DNA of 64,000 bases from Maridesulfovibrio ferrireducens (GTDB lineage: Bacteria > Desulfobacterota > Desulfovibrionia > Desulfovibrionales > Desulfovibrionaceae): positions 1 to 64,000 of the forward strand of contig NZ_FNGA01000001.1 of the NCBI RefSeq assembly GCF_900101105.1, read 5' to 3'. A program made the translations under genes and the position numbers. A model generated the notes under the pieces. That model did not search any database. It was not told the DNA's origin and was given only the letters and a program-made list of their open reading frames with translations. Positions within the stretch are counted from its first letter, which is position 1, and the number at the start of each line of letters is the position of its first letter. This document shows, in pieces, positions 51,401 through 59,765 of the stretch.

Positions 51401-52467
51401 GACAGCGTGAACTGATTCGCGTTGACCCTTACATGTTGATGTACCGGGAACTTGCTGTTTTTTACAACAGGCAGGGGGAATTCGAAAACGGATGGCTGAC
51501 AGGAATGGCTTTACGGCTTAAATGCGGTCTGCTCGGAGAGAAATACACAAATAAAACTCCTGAACGGCCGGAAGAAAAAGATCTGATCGAATTTACAGAA
51601 AATATTTCCAGACAAAGTATTGATTCTGACAAGCAAGACTTTGTGGACCTTACTGATTTTAAATCTGTACTCACTCTCGGTGAAAAAATTAACCTTTTCA
51701 TGATCAATACGTATCAGAAAATCAGGAAAGAACAGAACAGGTTTGCCGGGGTTTCCATCACGCCCGAAGACCTCACAAAACTCGGCCGGAAAATTGCTGC
51801 GAACTATACACAACGCCAATTCAAAATTAACAGGCTTTGTCTGCCTGGCCCTAAAACTCACTTTTTCAAAAGTATTCTAGCCTCTCGCCCTAATCCTAAA
51901 AAATGGGTTTTAAATGGAGAATATCCTGATGAATCAGGTGCTAGGAATATTTTCACTGAAATTAAATCCAGTCCTAAACTCCCCTCCATACTTGCTTGGC
52001 TGGTGCTGAACGGACTATACGACAGCAGTATAAAAATAAAGACAGATCTCAGTTCATCTCCTGTAAGGGACCGCGATATCAGAAAATTATTTACAGATAT
52101 TAAAAAGTTCTTTCCCCCGAAGTCCATATTCGACACTCCTATTGAGGAAACTCTTAATCCTGAACGCATGTTAAAAGCTTTTTTTATTGTTAATTTATCT
52201 ATCCCCAGAGAAACGAATGCGGTTAAAGAAGTTTGCCTTTTATACAATACAAACTGGGGAGAAGTTTTCTGCAAACCTCTGAAAATAAACCGCAAATTAG
52301 TCGAATCTCCTGCGGCATACCTCCTGAGCGAAATGAAAGACATTTGCTCCACGCAACCGGAGATGCAGCAATATGTTCCGCAAAATTCCGCGTGCCCGTT
52401 TTTAAAAATTCCAGTCGGTTCTAAACGTGCTGTTATCAAACCTGAAGACTACGTTAAAACCAATTAA
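48499..52467 (+). CDS. Class I adenylate cyclase fused to helical and pentapeptide-repeat regions
   Basis: A 1322-residue protein. Residues 1 to about 430 are helical, in part HEAT-like (alternating helices, ALCAINRLAESIDNNL-type). Residues about 465-620 are pentapeptide repeats (many C/S-x-F triplets: CKFVGCNFESTSFADA, CEFKNCSFSGCSF). From about 770 the class I adenylate cyclase catalytic region is clear: ILTIGSIGTIAQTVSSDLDCWVCCD, with the Ser and two Asp of the E. coli CyaA nucleotidyltransferase site, EFYRSALLIAGKPPLWW and EEFFGASLWQIVKG. E. coli CyaA has about 850 residues and no pentapeptide repeats. The start may be 48499 or 48505; no ribosome site is evident. Confidence 0.88.
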   Translation: MLMSEPVKHDTLLRELRRFNLYPPEERQLFDLRSKVESRFLVPDRIFNPQQTARFAVLLYGLALKSLEAETSSTVSSPSAYKTEDSAVDICLDALSNLDLFGRTLAAEILSCKLMPLSKVKEWFNRQTETSHIAVADRMLALSHDLPQERKKLAQAIISKVSDFDPEEAVTFFKKNGTHKGQLTFFTLEKFMSGNYGSKCRKELTQPESLEQISFYSGTVPSYPDNELVTDVALHLRTMDPLIMEKVLCAINRLAESIDNNLLKEIMPLAESPTLSLGKAAMNIIAKFGCRKSGPIFAQLFNNAPKIRAEIINRLPRLDSDNFAKFMTGISPHFHAPVISALFSTLCEEDPHCFGQNVSAMMKGSRGKNNKALSAIIAEAIRIDTPKDPAKPASPVGRPVPGVDFVKLGAPIVLNIEKKQAAKGFKRIFGKEIEESDASPDIYVDAQISNQRLHKLNRWKSLSKNLTFQSSTFNASDLRASTMEKCKFVGCNFESTSFADAILIECEFKNCSFSGCSFNNSMLYDTTFKKCSIKTTHFDSATFFLCSINQNDFSAVTIAGAFLCRTQIKSCTFDISDFRETVFFRGVVNGVTIKDSDFEKTFFNNTEIKNISLSNCSTGKCQAVNILTDAPAMLTAMERTLGARLAERERLKKKPAGLSKLEESARDLIFKAIKRWFAVKDINRNYEKFAENNERRTSWAEEKLTDKAKIFFKILPVLLHTDIFEKALKLEAESVPSKISGYTPSPETTSILTDLFPEIKPEENPENFVPIETILTIGSIGTIAQTVSSDLDCWVCCDFSLNSSVSRDRLKYKLGLIEEWAMREFSVEVHFFLMDVQEVRDNNFGISDAESSGSAQGAILKEEFYRSALLIAGKPPLWWFSPVEATDKIYQTVKKRVAVLKGQNFAVDLGNVPRIPGEEFFGASLWQIVKGVKSPFKSIMKFGLLERYTSGTRAPLLCETIKKNILEGQRELIRVDPYMLMYRELAVFYNRQGEFENGWLTGMALRLKCGLLGEKYTNKTPERPEEKDLIEFTENISRQSIDSDKQDFVDLTDFKSVLTLGEKINLFMINTYQKIRKEQNRFAGVSITPEDLTKLGRKIAANYTQRQFKINRLCLPGPKTHFFKSILASRPNPKKWVLNGEYPDESGARNIFTEIKSSPKLPSILAWLVLNGLYDSSIKIKTDLSSSPVRDRDIRKLFTDIKKFFPPKSIFDTPIEETLNPERMLKAFFIVNLSIPRETNAVKEVCLLYNTNWGEVFCKPLKINRKLVESPAAYLLSEMKDICSTQPEMQQYVPQNSACPFLKIPVGSKRAVIKPEDYVKTN

Positions 52468-52495
52468 TCTGACTCATTAATTCACGAGGTCTATT

Positions 52496-53740
52496 ATGCC
52501 CAATATACGAAAAAGCCTGCTCCAACTCATTTTTTCCGGCTCATTTATGAAACGCTGGAATGACAAACTTCGCCCGATGGAACTGGTGGAAGTGGATAAA
52601 CAGGCCCACAAAATGATTGCAGCATGGATTCTTTTCACTCTAAACAGTGAACACATGGATCAGCGCGAGAAAATTCAGCTTGGAAACGAAATTGTTGAAG
52701 GTGGAATCTTCGAATACCTGTTCAGAATGGTAATTACAGATATTAAACCTCCTGTATTCTACCGCATCAAAGAAAACCCGGAACACTACCGCAAACTATC
52801 CGAGTGGGTGCTGAAACAACTACGCCCCCGCTTGATGCCTCTTGGACTGGAATTCTGGGAAAGACTCAAAAAATTTCACTTAAATCCTGATGACAAATCT
52901 CTTTCTGCCAGGATTTTAGCAGCATCACACATGTACGCAAGCTACTCAGAATTCAAACTTCTCAAACACCTTAACCAGCCTGACGATGAACTCCTCGAAA
53001 TCGAAGATAGTTTCAGATCGCGCCTTGAAAGCTATTCAGACCTTAAAGGAACTCAGGAACTACTCAATTCTGAATCAACGGCTCTGGGCAGATTTGCTGA
53101 CCTTTGCGGACGGCTTAGATTTCAAACAAGGTGGTCTCAAACTCCTAGAATTCCTGAGACGTCTGTTCTTGGACATGTTTATATTGTCGCGACCTATGCA
53201 TGGTTTTTCAGTCTTGAAATCGGAGCATGTCCCGCAAGACGGCAGAACAATTTTTTCACAGGACTATTTCATGACCTGCCGGAACTGCTTACCCGCGATA
53301 TTATATCCCCTGTAAAAAAAGCAGATCCGACCATAGGTGATTTAATCAAAGAGTATGAAGATCAGGAACTTGAAAGCAAGATTATGAAACCACTTATTAA
53401 TAACGGCTATGAATCCATCGCTTCAAGATTAGGATATTTCCTTGGGTCAGAAACGGGATCGGAATTCCAGTCAGCTGCAATAATCGGCGGTTTTGCAAAA
53501 AAGGTCACAACAGAAGAACTCGATTCCCGTTACAATGACGACTGCTATGACCCCCGAGACGGTGAACTTCTCAAACTTTGTGATCATCTGTCAGCATTCA
53601 TGGAAGCATATAATTCCCTGCAAAACGGAATAACTTCAGCATCTCTACAGCAGGCATACTGGAGAATAAGCCAGAACTACATGGAAAACCCGGTAGTTGC
53701 AGGTATTCATGTAGGCCCGCTGCTTGCTGATTTCGATTAA
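52496..53740 (+). CDS. HD-domain phosphohydrolase
   Basis: A 414-residue protein. A helical N-terminal half is followed by an HD domain at about 225-300: HVYIVATYAWFFSLEIG gives the first His and NFFTGLFHDLPELLTRDIISPVKK gives the HD pair and the DIxxPVK motif of the YfbR-type HD family. Members are 5'-nucleotidases or nucleotide hydrolases. It begins 28 bases after the adenylate cyclase gene, so cotranscription and a link to cyclic nucleotide or nucleotide turnover are possible. Substrate not predicted. Confidence 0.8.
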   Translation: MPNIRKSLLQLIFSGSFMKRWNDKLRPMELVEVDKQAHKMIAAWILFTLNSEHMDQREKIQLGNEIVEGGIFEYLFRMVITDIKPPVFYRIKENPEHYRKLSEWVLKQLRPRLMPLGLEFWERLKKFHLNPDDKSLSARILAASHMYASYSEFKLLKHLNQPDDELLEIEDSFRSRLESYSDLKGTQELLNSESTALGRFADLCGRLRFQTRWSQTPRIPETSVLGHVYIVATYAWFFSLEIGACPARRQNNFFTGLFHDLPELLTRDIISPVKKADPTIGDLIKEYEDQELESKIMKPLINNGYESIASRLGYFLGSETGSEFQSAAIIGGFAKKVTTEELDSRYNDDCYDPRDGELLKLCDHLSAFMEAYNSLQNGITSASLQQAYWRISQNYMENPVVAGIHVGPLLADFD

Positions 53741-53920
53741 TTTTACTTTTAAGAATCTATAGCAAAAGGATTTCTTTTATACCCCTTACTCTTTACGAAA
53801 AGGGCCAGTATATGCTTTAACTTATTGCCAGTAGGAAAAAGCAAATGAATGCTTGCTCATATTTACTGAGACCTGTACGTTTTTCATATAAATAACAACA
53901 GCTTTGCGAAGGAGATGCTG

Positions 53921-54406
53921 ATGCTGCTGAGAAAAAGAGCCTGGGACATGATGCGCGAAGATTTTGCTACTATTGATGAATCAGCAAGTCTTGCCGAAAC
54001 AATAAGGCTTCTCCGGGACAGTATGAAAACTGCCCCTGATAATAATATCGTCGTGGTAAAAACTAAAAAGGGTTCTCTTCGAGGAGTTGCATCCATATGG
54101 ACCATGCTCAAGGCTGTGGAAGATAAAGTCCTCAAAGATGAAGATCTGCGCCTGAATGAAGACACAGACTGGGACCGAGCATTCAAAAGAGCTGGAACAG
54201 CCTGCTGTCACAGCACACTTGATGATCACATTGAAACAGATATCCCCATCCTTAAACCGACAGACCCTATGCTTGTTGTGCTGGAAATATTCCGCAAAAA
54301 ACATCGCTCATGGGCATTGGTGCAGGAAGGCGGAAGCATAATAGGTGTCGTCCTGATAAGTGACGTATACCGTGAATTAACTCGAGATCTAGTCACACAG
54401 TTTTAA
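53921..54406 (+). CDS. CBS-domain pair protein
   Basis: About 161 residues from the ATG at 53921, seven bases after GAAGGAG (an ATG at 53915 overlaps the ribosome site). Two CBS domains fill the protein: AWDMMREDFATIDESASLAETIRLLRDSMK with NNIVVVKTKKGSLRGVASIW, and DIPILKPTDPMLVVLEIFRKKHRSWALVQEGGSIIGVVLISDVYREL. CBS pairs bind adenosine nucleotides (AMP, ATP, SAM or c-di-AMP). It stands between HD and HD-GYP proteins. An effector partner is not visible. Confidence 0.88.
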   Translation: MLLRKRAWDMMREDFATIDESASLAETIRLLRDSMKTAPDNNIVVVKTKKGSLRGVASIWTMLKAVEDKVLKDEDLRLNEDTDWDRAFKRAGTACCHSTLDDHIETDIPILKPTDPMLVVLEIFRKKHRSWALVQEGGSIIGVVLISDVYRELTRDLVTQF

Positions 54407-54429
54407 TAATTTATCAGCCCTCAAAAAAA

Positions 54430-54465
54430 ACAGCCCGCAATCTTAGATTGCGGGCTGTTCTGTTA
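54430..54465. terminator. Bidirectional terminator between CBS and HD-GYP genes
   Basis: A 13-bp stem ACAGCCCGCAATC / GATTGCGGGCTGT (54430-54442 and 54446-54458) with a short TTA loop between convergent genes, A-run before it and T-rich stretch after. Confidence 0.88.
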
Positions 54466-54489
54466 TACGCCTAATTCTTTTGAACTGAA

Positions 54490-55503
54490 TTACTTTTTTA
54501 CAGTCAAAGCCCATGCTTGAATGTACTTAGTGACTTCAGGATCATATTTGGCATCCTGAGAAATCATCGAGGCAGCTTTAACCGGCTCAATAGCCTCTGT
54601 ATAAGGCCTGATGGTAATCATGGAACAATAAGAATCCACCGCAGCGCAAATTCTGCCAAGCTGAGTTATCTCTTTCCCTGATTTTTTCTGAGGATATCCT
54701 TTTCCATTCAAGCGCTCATGATGTTCAATTACACAAGCTTCAATTTCTTTATATTTAAGATCCAACTTACTCAACATTTCATAACCGATCAAAGGGTGCT
54801 TATCTATTTTGTTACGTTCATCCGTGGTCAACGGTTTCGGTTTTTCACGAATGAAAGCAGGTATTTTAGTCATTCCAAGATCATGAAGAAACATGCCGGC
54901 TGTAAGTCTGTTAAAATGATTCCGGGTAATCTCTTTTTTAACAAACGAATCTGCTTTTATTCTGATGAATATTGCAAGCCCGAGAACTCCGCTGTTAACA
55001 CTGTGTTTAGCCAGAGAGTGTTCCTTGTGGAGACGTTTTGCCAAAGCTTTGATTCTATGTACGTCATCCCAGAGATACTCTGTGAGCACCATCAAATCGG
55101 ACCACAGTTTTTCTAAGACAGCCGCAATCGGCTGATCAAAAAATTCCGTCATACGCATTGTTAACGCTTCAATAAAAATATCAGCTATTTCGCTTTCTTT
55201 AAGATTACGATCAATAAGAACCAAATCAAGCTGATAAGCTATATGCTTTACATAAACAGCATGATCAGCACGGGATACAAATATCAATCCCTCCTGAACC
55301 AAGCCTGAAAGCTCTTCGATGCGTTCTTTGCTGAGTCTCTCTCCGACTTTATAGTACGAAGCTATACGGCCGATATCCTCTTTAAAAAGAAAAATATCCA
55401 AAGGTGGTCTGAACTTGTTAAAACTTTGAAGAATATCAGCAGTTATCTGATAAAATTCCTCATTCAACCCCTCAGGAACTGACATTTTACCTTTCGCATT
55501 CAT
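54490..55503 (-). CDS. HD-GYP domain protein (probable c-di-GMP phosphodiesterase)
   Basis: A 337-residue protein. An N-terminal helical region of about 170 residues is followed by the HD-GYP domain: MFLHDLGMTKIPAFI, then HPLIGYEMLSKLD, then EHHERLNGKGYPQKKSGKEI, with HHExxxGxGYP intact, and ICAAVDSYCSMIT. Metal-ligand residues are mostly present, so phosphodiesterase activity is plausible. No receiver domain. Convergent with the CBS gene; a 417-base region separates it from the divergent mraZ promoter. Confidence 0.88.
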   Translation of the reverse strand: MNAKGKMSVPEGLNEEFYQITADILQSFNKFRPPLDIFLFKEDIGRIASYYKVGERLSKERIEELSGLVQEGLIFVSRADHAVYVKHIAYQLDLVLIDRNLKESEIADIFIEALTMRMTEFFDQPIAAVLEKLWSDLMVLTEYLWDDVHRIKALAKRLHKEHSLAKHSVNSGVLGLAIFIRIKADSFVKKEITRNHFNRLTAGMFLHDLGMTKIPAFIREKPKPLTTDERNKIDKHPLIGYEMLSKLDLKYKEIEACVIEHHERLNGKGYPQKKSGKEITQLGRICAAVDSYCSMITIRPYTEAIEPVKAASMISQDAKYDPEVTKYIQAWALTVKK

Positions 55504-55813
55504 ACCGTAACACTCTCCAAAAGTAGGACAACTTTCCGTAAGATTTAACTACACAACATTATCCAAACGATCTTTACGTAATTTACAGAAAGCTTTCCCC
55601 CTAAAAAAAACAACTCTTTCCTAAAAATACTCACCCTATAGCAAAAGCCTATAGCATTCATATTCCCATTCGTGAAGAGTCTCTCACTTAAGATAGTATT
55701 TTTTAGTAATTATTTTTTAAAAAACACATTTTTTTTTATTCTCCAAAGTAGTTTTCTAAAGTCCATATATTTAAACTGTTAAAACACCAAAAAAAGAATT
55801 TAACGCCCGTGTT

Positions 55814-55842
55814 CAGTACATTTTTGTACTGCCATTTTTTTA
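55814..55842 (+). terminator. Terminator-like hairpin upstream of mraZ
   Basis: A 7-bp stem CAGTACA / TGTACTG with a TTTT(T) loop is followed by CCATTTTTTT on the plus strand. It ends about 90 bases before mraZ and after the divergent HD-GYP gene start. It could end a short leader or block upstream transcription. The rest of 55504-55813 is AT-rich and shows no gene. Confidence 0.5.
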
Positions 55843-55877
55843 AAGAGGTATTGACTTTTTGCATATTTTCACACACA

Positions 55878-55903
55878 GGTGGAGAGACGGGGGGAATTGG
55901 TGG
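55878..55903 (+). promoter_or_regulatory. Candidate MraZ-binding repeats
   Basis: Three G-rich boxes at about one-helical-turn intervals: GGTGG at 55878, GGGGG at 55889-55893 and GGTGG at 55899, just upstream of mraZ. MraZ in other bacteria binds three direct G-rich boxes at its own promoter with 10-base periodicity. A TTGACT hexamer at 55851 could be the -35 of this promoter, but no clear -10 was found. Confidence 0.5.
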
Positions 55904-55932
55904 TAGAACTGTGTAATTAAGTGGTAGACGGA

Positions 55933-56382
55933 ATGAAATTTAGAAGTCACGCTCATCGAAGCATGGATGCCAAAGGCAGACTGATGCTTACACCGGAATT
56001 CCGGGATCAGATTTACTCTGATTCTGCGGAAGGTCTCGTGACTTTAACTATTTTTGAAGGAAACATCGTCGGTTTCACTCCTCCTGACTGGGCTATTCTT
56101 GAAGAAAACCTTGCTAAAATCAAGAATCCAAGCCGAAGTCTGAGAAATTTCATCCGTATTATCATTTCCGGTTCTGAAGAAGTTCACCTTGATAAACAAG
56201 GTCGAATCACCATCCCCTCCCATTTGCGTAAAAGCGGTAAGCTGGACAAGGAAATTGTTCTGGCTGGAGTCGGCGACAGGTTTGAAGTCTGGGACAAAAG
56301 AGCTTTTGAAGCTCTGCTTGAACAGGATTTCGACGACGTTTCCGAGGAATTATCTCAGAGCGGAGTAGAGCTTCCGTTCTAG
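55933..56382 (+). CDS. Transcriptional regulator MraZ
   Basis: About 149 residues from the ATG at 55933, giving the usual MraZ start MKFRSHAHRSMDAKGRL; a GTG at 55921 would add four residues. Two SpoVT/AbrB-like halves each have the DxKGRL motif (SMDAKGRLMLTPEFRD and HLDKQGRITIPSHLRK). MraZ forms a ring, binds the G-rich boxes before itself, and regulates the division and wall (dcw) operon. First gene of that operon here. Confidence 0.95.
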   Translation: MKFRSHAHRSMDAKGRLMLTPEFRDQIYSDSAEGLVTLTIFEGNIVGFTPPDWAILEENLAKIKNPSRSLRNFIRIIISGSEEVHLDKQGRITIPSHLRKSGKLDKEIVLAGVGDRFEVWDKRAFEALLEQDFDDVSEELSQSGVELPF

Positions 56383-56503
56383 ACATCGCTTCATCGCCCC
56401 ACTGTTGCACATAGTTCTTATTTAATTTTGGAAACTTAATTTCCTTAAGCCACCAAAGATTCAAAAAGTTCCCCCCAGAACCCAAAGATTGAATCAGGAA
56501 GTT

Positions 56504-57478
56504 ATGGAAACAAAGAATACGACCCCTGAAAAGGTTCACACCTCTGTTCTACTTAAAGAAGTCATTGACTGGATCGCCCCTAAACCCGGAGGTCTGTATC
56601 TTGATGGAACTTTAGGTATGGGCGGACATTCCAGTGCTATTCTGGAAGCTGCCGGCGAAGGCGCTCAATTGATAGGACTGGATAGAGATGAACAGGCTCT
56701 TGATCTTGCAGAAGTGAGACTGGCTCCTTTCGAAGACAGGGCTCACCGGTTTCATTTGGCCTTCAGCAAATTTGAAGAAGCTCTTAATGAAATGGGCTGG
56801 GAAAAAATTGATGGAGTAATTCTGGATCTAGGAGTTTCATCTTTGCACCTTGACCGGGCTGAAAGAGGTTTCAGCTTTGCTAAAGACGGTCCGCTGGACA
56901 TGCGAATGGACCCTTCAGGAGGAATGCCTCCTGCTTCAAGTATTGTAAATAAAGCATCTTATTCCGATCTTGTCAGAATAATTAAAATGTACGGAGAAGA
57001 ACCTCTGGGTTCAAAGATCGCAAGCGCTATCATTAAGGCAAGAGAAATAAAAAAGATAACAACCACTCTGGAACTGGCTGCTATTGTTTCTAAAACTTAC
57101 CCAGCCAAGCGGCGGGCTTTATCCAGAACACATCCGGCAACAAGAACATTTCAGGGTTTACGCATTGCAGTCAATTCAGAGCTTGAAGAGCTTAAAAAAT
57201 TTCTGCACAGAATCCCCGAAAGACTCAATCCCGGAGCTAGAGTCGCGGTTATATCCTTCCATTCACTGGAAGACAGAATAGTTAAAAGATCTTTTAGAGA
57301 TGAATCCAAAGAATGTGACTGTCTGCCAATGCAGCCGGTATGCACGTGTGGAAACAAACAAAGAATGAACGTGCTGACAAAAAAACCTATTCTGCCCACA
57401 GAAGAGGAAATGGAAGTCAATCCACGTAGCCGAAGCGCAAAACTCCGAGTGGCTGAAAGGTCACAGGAAAAAAAGTGA
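56504..57478 (+). CDS. 16S rRNA (cytosine-1402-N4)-methyltransferase RsmH
   Basis: About 324 residues from the ATG at 56504 (AGGAAG two bases from it). The family pattern is HTSVLLKEVIDWIAPKPGGLYLDGTLGMGGHSSAIL with the SAM-binding GTLGMGGHS, ILDLGVSSLHLDRAERGFSF, and ISFHSLEDRIVKRSF. A CDCLPMQPVCTCG cysteine cluster lies near the C terminus. Second gene of the dcw operon, 121 bases after mraZ. Confidence 0.95.
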   Translation: METKNTTPEKVHTSVLLKEVIDWIAPKPGGLYLDGTLGMGGHSSAILEAAGEGAQLIGLDRDEQALDLAEVRLAPFEDRAHRFHLAFSKFEEALNEMGWEKIDGVILDLGVSSLHLDRAERGFSFAKDGPLDMRMDPSGGMPPASSIVNKASYSDLVRIIKMYGEEPLGSKIASAIIKAREIKKITTTLELAAIVSKTYPAKRRALSRTHPATRTFQGLRIAVNSELEELKKFLHRIPERLNPGARVAVISFHSLEDRIVKRSFRDESKECDCLPMQPVCTCGNKQRMNVLTKKPILPTEEEMEVNPRSRSAKLRVAERSQEKK

Positions 57479-57485
57479 TCCTGTC

Positions 57486-57776
57486 ATGAAAAATGACCCC
57501 AAAGGCATCGCTTTAGCCCTGACCGCAACAATGGCCTCAGCTCTTATTTTAGGGCTTATATCGGTCTGGCTTAATATAGAACGTGTCGACAAGGCTTATA
57601 ATTTAAGACGAATGGAAAAAATACTTAATGAGCAGGAAGCTCTTGAAGGGAAACTGGAAGTTGAAAACAACAACCTTCTCTCCCCGATAAGATTAAGAAA
57701 ATTGGCGAAAAAGTACGGATTCGGCCCAGCCTCACAGGGGCAAATAAGAAGACCCCGTGAGAACAGAAAGCAATAG
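57486..57776 (+). CDS. Cell-division protein FtsL-like
   Basis: A 96-residue protein in the usual ftsL place, 7 bases after rsmH. One membrane helix (ALALTATMASALILGLISVWLNI) is followed by a coiled coil (RRMEKILNEQEALEGKLEVENNNLLSP) and the LRKLAKKYGFGPAS end typical of FtsL. Sequence alone is weak for FtsL because the family is divergent, so the call rests on position, size and layout. Confidence 0.8.
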   Translation: MKNDPKGIALALTATMASALILGLISVWLNIERVDKAYNLRRMEKILNEQEALEGKLEVENNNLLSPIRLRKLAKKYGFGPASQGQIRRPRENRKQ

Positions 57777-57806
57777 CACCGACAACTAAAAACAGGAGCC
57801 TGAATC

Positions 57807-59753
57807 GTGGCAAAAAGGAAAAAAGAAAACCTGAAGTCGAGCAAAAATAAAATGCTCTTCGTCATGGTTCTTTTCGCCCTTTTGTGGACAGGGCTACTTG
57901 GTAGAGCCGCATGGTTGCAGCTTTATAAAGGCGCTGATCTTTCACGACTTGCACTGCGCCAACATCTTGCGGCGGAACTTGAACGCGGAGAACGCGGTTC
58001 CATTTTTGACCGAAACGGTAATTTACTTGCAACAAGTGTTGAAGCTTCATCGCTTTATATACGCCCTGTAAATGTCAAAGACGTTGGAAGGACTGTAACT
58101 AAGCTTTCAAAGATCCTTGGAATATCAAGGTCTAAACTTAAAAAAAGTCTTTCCAAGAAATCGAATTTCATCTGGATTAAAAGGCAGCTCGACGATAGAG
58201 CCGCCAATAAGATAAAAAAGGCAAAATTGCCTGGAGTTTACCTGACAACGGAATTTGTCAGGCTGTATCCCTACAACCATCTGGCAGGACAACTGCTCGG
58301 ATTCGCAGGGATTGACGGAAAAGGTCTTGAAGGTCTCGAAAAAGAATTTAATGACCGCCTTGCAGGACGCAAAGCACAATTCGTGGTTCAAAGGGACGCA
58401 TCAGGACGCAGGCTCTATCTTGATGAGATGGGTCGTGAAGTTGATATCAGAGGCAAAGACATTCACCTGACTATTGATTCGCATCTGCAATCAGTGGCTG
58501 AAAATACTCTGGTTGAAACTATAAAAAAATACGATGCGAAATGGGGTACGGCAATTGTTGTGGAAGTTGCGACAGGAGAAATCCTCGCACTGGCCAACTG
58601 TCCGAGATTCAACCCGAATATTTTCCGCACCAGCTCTCCTAAGACATGGAGAAACCGTGCGGCGATTGACGTGGTCGAGCCGGGTTCTACAATGAAACCC
58701 TTCTTGATCGCCGCCGCTTTAAAACATGGAGTAATAACTCCTGAAAAACTCATCGACTGCGAAGGCGGAAGATGGAACCTGAACGGAAAGTACATAAAAG
58801 ATACGCATAAATATGGCTGGCTGCCGGCTCATAAGGTGCTCAGATATTCCAGCAATATCGGCTCAGCAAAAATCGGACTTGAACTTGGTGCTCAAAATTA
58901 TCACAAGTTTCTGATCGACGTTGGATTCGGTAGAAAAACAGGTTTGCCTCTACCCGGTGACCGGGTCGGTTCAATCCGCCCTGCCGCAGACTGGAACGAA
59001 ATTGATCTTGCAGCGGGATCATTTGGACAAGGCATAGGGGTCACGGCTCTACAAATGGCGAAAGCCTTTTTATGTGTTGCCAACAAAGGAATTGCGAAAC
59101 CTTTGAGATTGGTGCAATTGCCCCGGTCCGAAGAAGACGAAGCACCTAAAAGAATTTTCAGTGCAGACGTAGCAGAAAAAGTTCTCTCCATGATGCGTGA
59201 GGTTGTTCAGGAAGATGGGACTGGAAGACGCGCCAGAATCAGCGGAACAACCGTTGCTGGTAAATCCGGAACGGCGCAAAAAGCAGGCAAAGGCGGATAC
59301 GGCGATCAATATATGGCCTCTTTTGTCGGCATGGTTCCGGGATACAACCCCGAATATATCGTGGTTGTACTAGTCGACAGCCCGACTGTGAATCATTACG
59401 GCGGAACAGTTGCCGCGCCTGTAGTTAAAACAATCATGACCGAGGCTCTTGCCTACTACGGCAAGTTGCCGGAAAAGCAGAACTCGCTTCCGGTCATGGC
59501 GGCAAAGATGGAAACATCTTCTGAAATGCCCAAAAAAGCGGTGAGGTTAAACTCAACGCTTAAAGCTGTTTCCGGAGAAACAGTACCTGATGTAAAAGGA
59601 ATGCCCATTCGCAGGGCTGTTGAAATAATGGTGAAGAAAGGATTCATTCCCAAACTGAAAGGTCAGGGAATGACAATAATCAAACAGGTTCCCCCCGCAG
59701 GCGATAAATGGCCTGAGGAAAAGAACGCAGAAATCGTTCTCTGGTTATCTTAA
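57807..59753 (+). CDS. Division-specific penicillin-binding protein FtsI/PBP3 (PASTA type)
   Basis: A 648-residue class B PBP starting at GTG with AGGAG. One membrane helix (MLFVMVLFALLWTGLLGRAAWL), the dimerisation domain, then the transpeptidase: nucleophile Ser in EPGSTMKPF, SSN in RYSSNIGSAK, and KSGT in VAGKSGTAQKAG. A C-terminal PASTA domain (VPDVKGMPIRRAVEIMVKKGFIPKL to VLWLS) is like SpoVD or mycobacterial-type FtsI and common in this group. It lies 30 bases after ftsL. Confidence 0.95.
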   Translation: MAKRKKENLKSSKNKMLFVMVLFALLWTGLLGRAAWLQLYKGADLSRLALRQHLAAELERGERGSIFDRNGNLLATSVEASSLYIRPVNVKDVGRTVTKLSKILGISRSKLKKSLSKKSNFIWIKRQLDDRAANKIKKAKLPGVYLTTEFVRLYPYNHLAGQLLGFAGIDGKGLEGLEKEFNDRLAGRKAQFVVQRDASGRRLYLDEMGREVDIRGKDIHLTIDSHLQSVAENTLVETIKKYDAKWGTAIVVEVATGEILALANCPRFNPNIFRTSSPKTWRNRAAIDVVEPGSTMKPFLIAAALKHGVITPEKLIDCEGGRWNLNGKYIKDTHKYGWLPAHKVLRYSSNIGSAKIGLELGAQNYHKFLIDVGFGRKTGLPLPGDRVGSIRPAADWNEIDLAAGSFGQGIGVTALQMAKAFLCVANKGIAKPLRLVQLPRSEEDEAPKRIFSADVAEKVLSMMREVVQEDGTGRRARISGTTVAGKSGTAQKAGKGGYGDQYMASFVGMVPGYNPEYIVVVLVDSPTVNHYGGTVAAPVVKTIMTEALAYYGKLPEKQNSLPVMAAKMETSSEMPKKAVRLNSTLKAVSGETVPDVKGMPIRRAVEIMVKKGFIPKLKGQGMTIIKQVPPAGDKWPEEKNAEIVLWLS

Positions 59754-59765
59754 AGAAAGGCGAAG

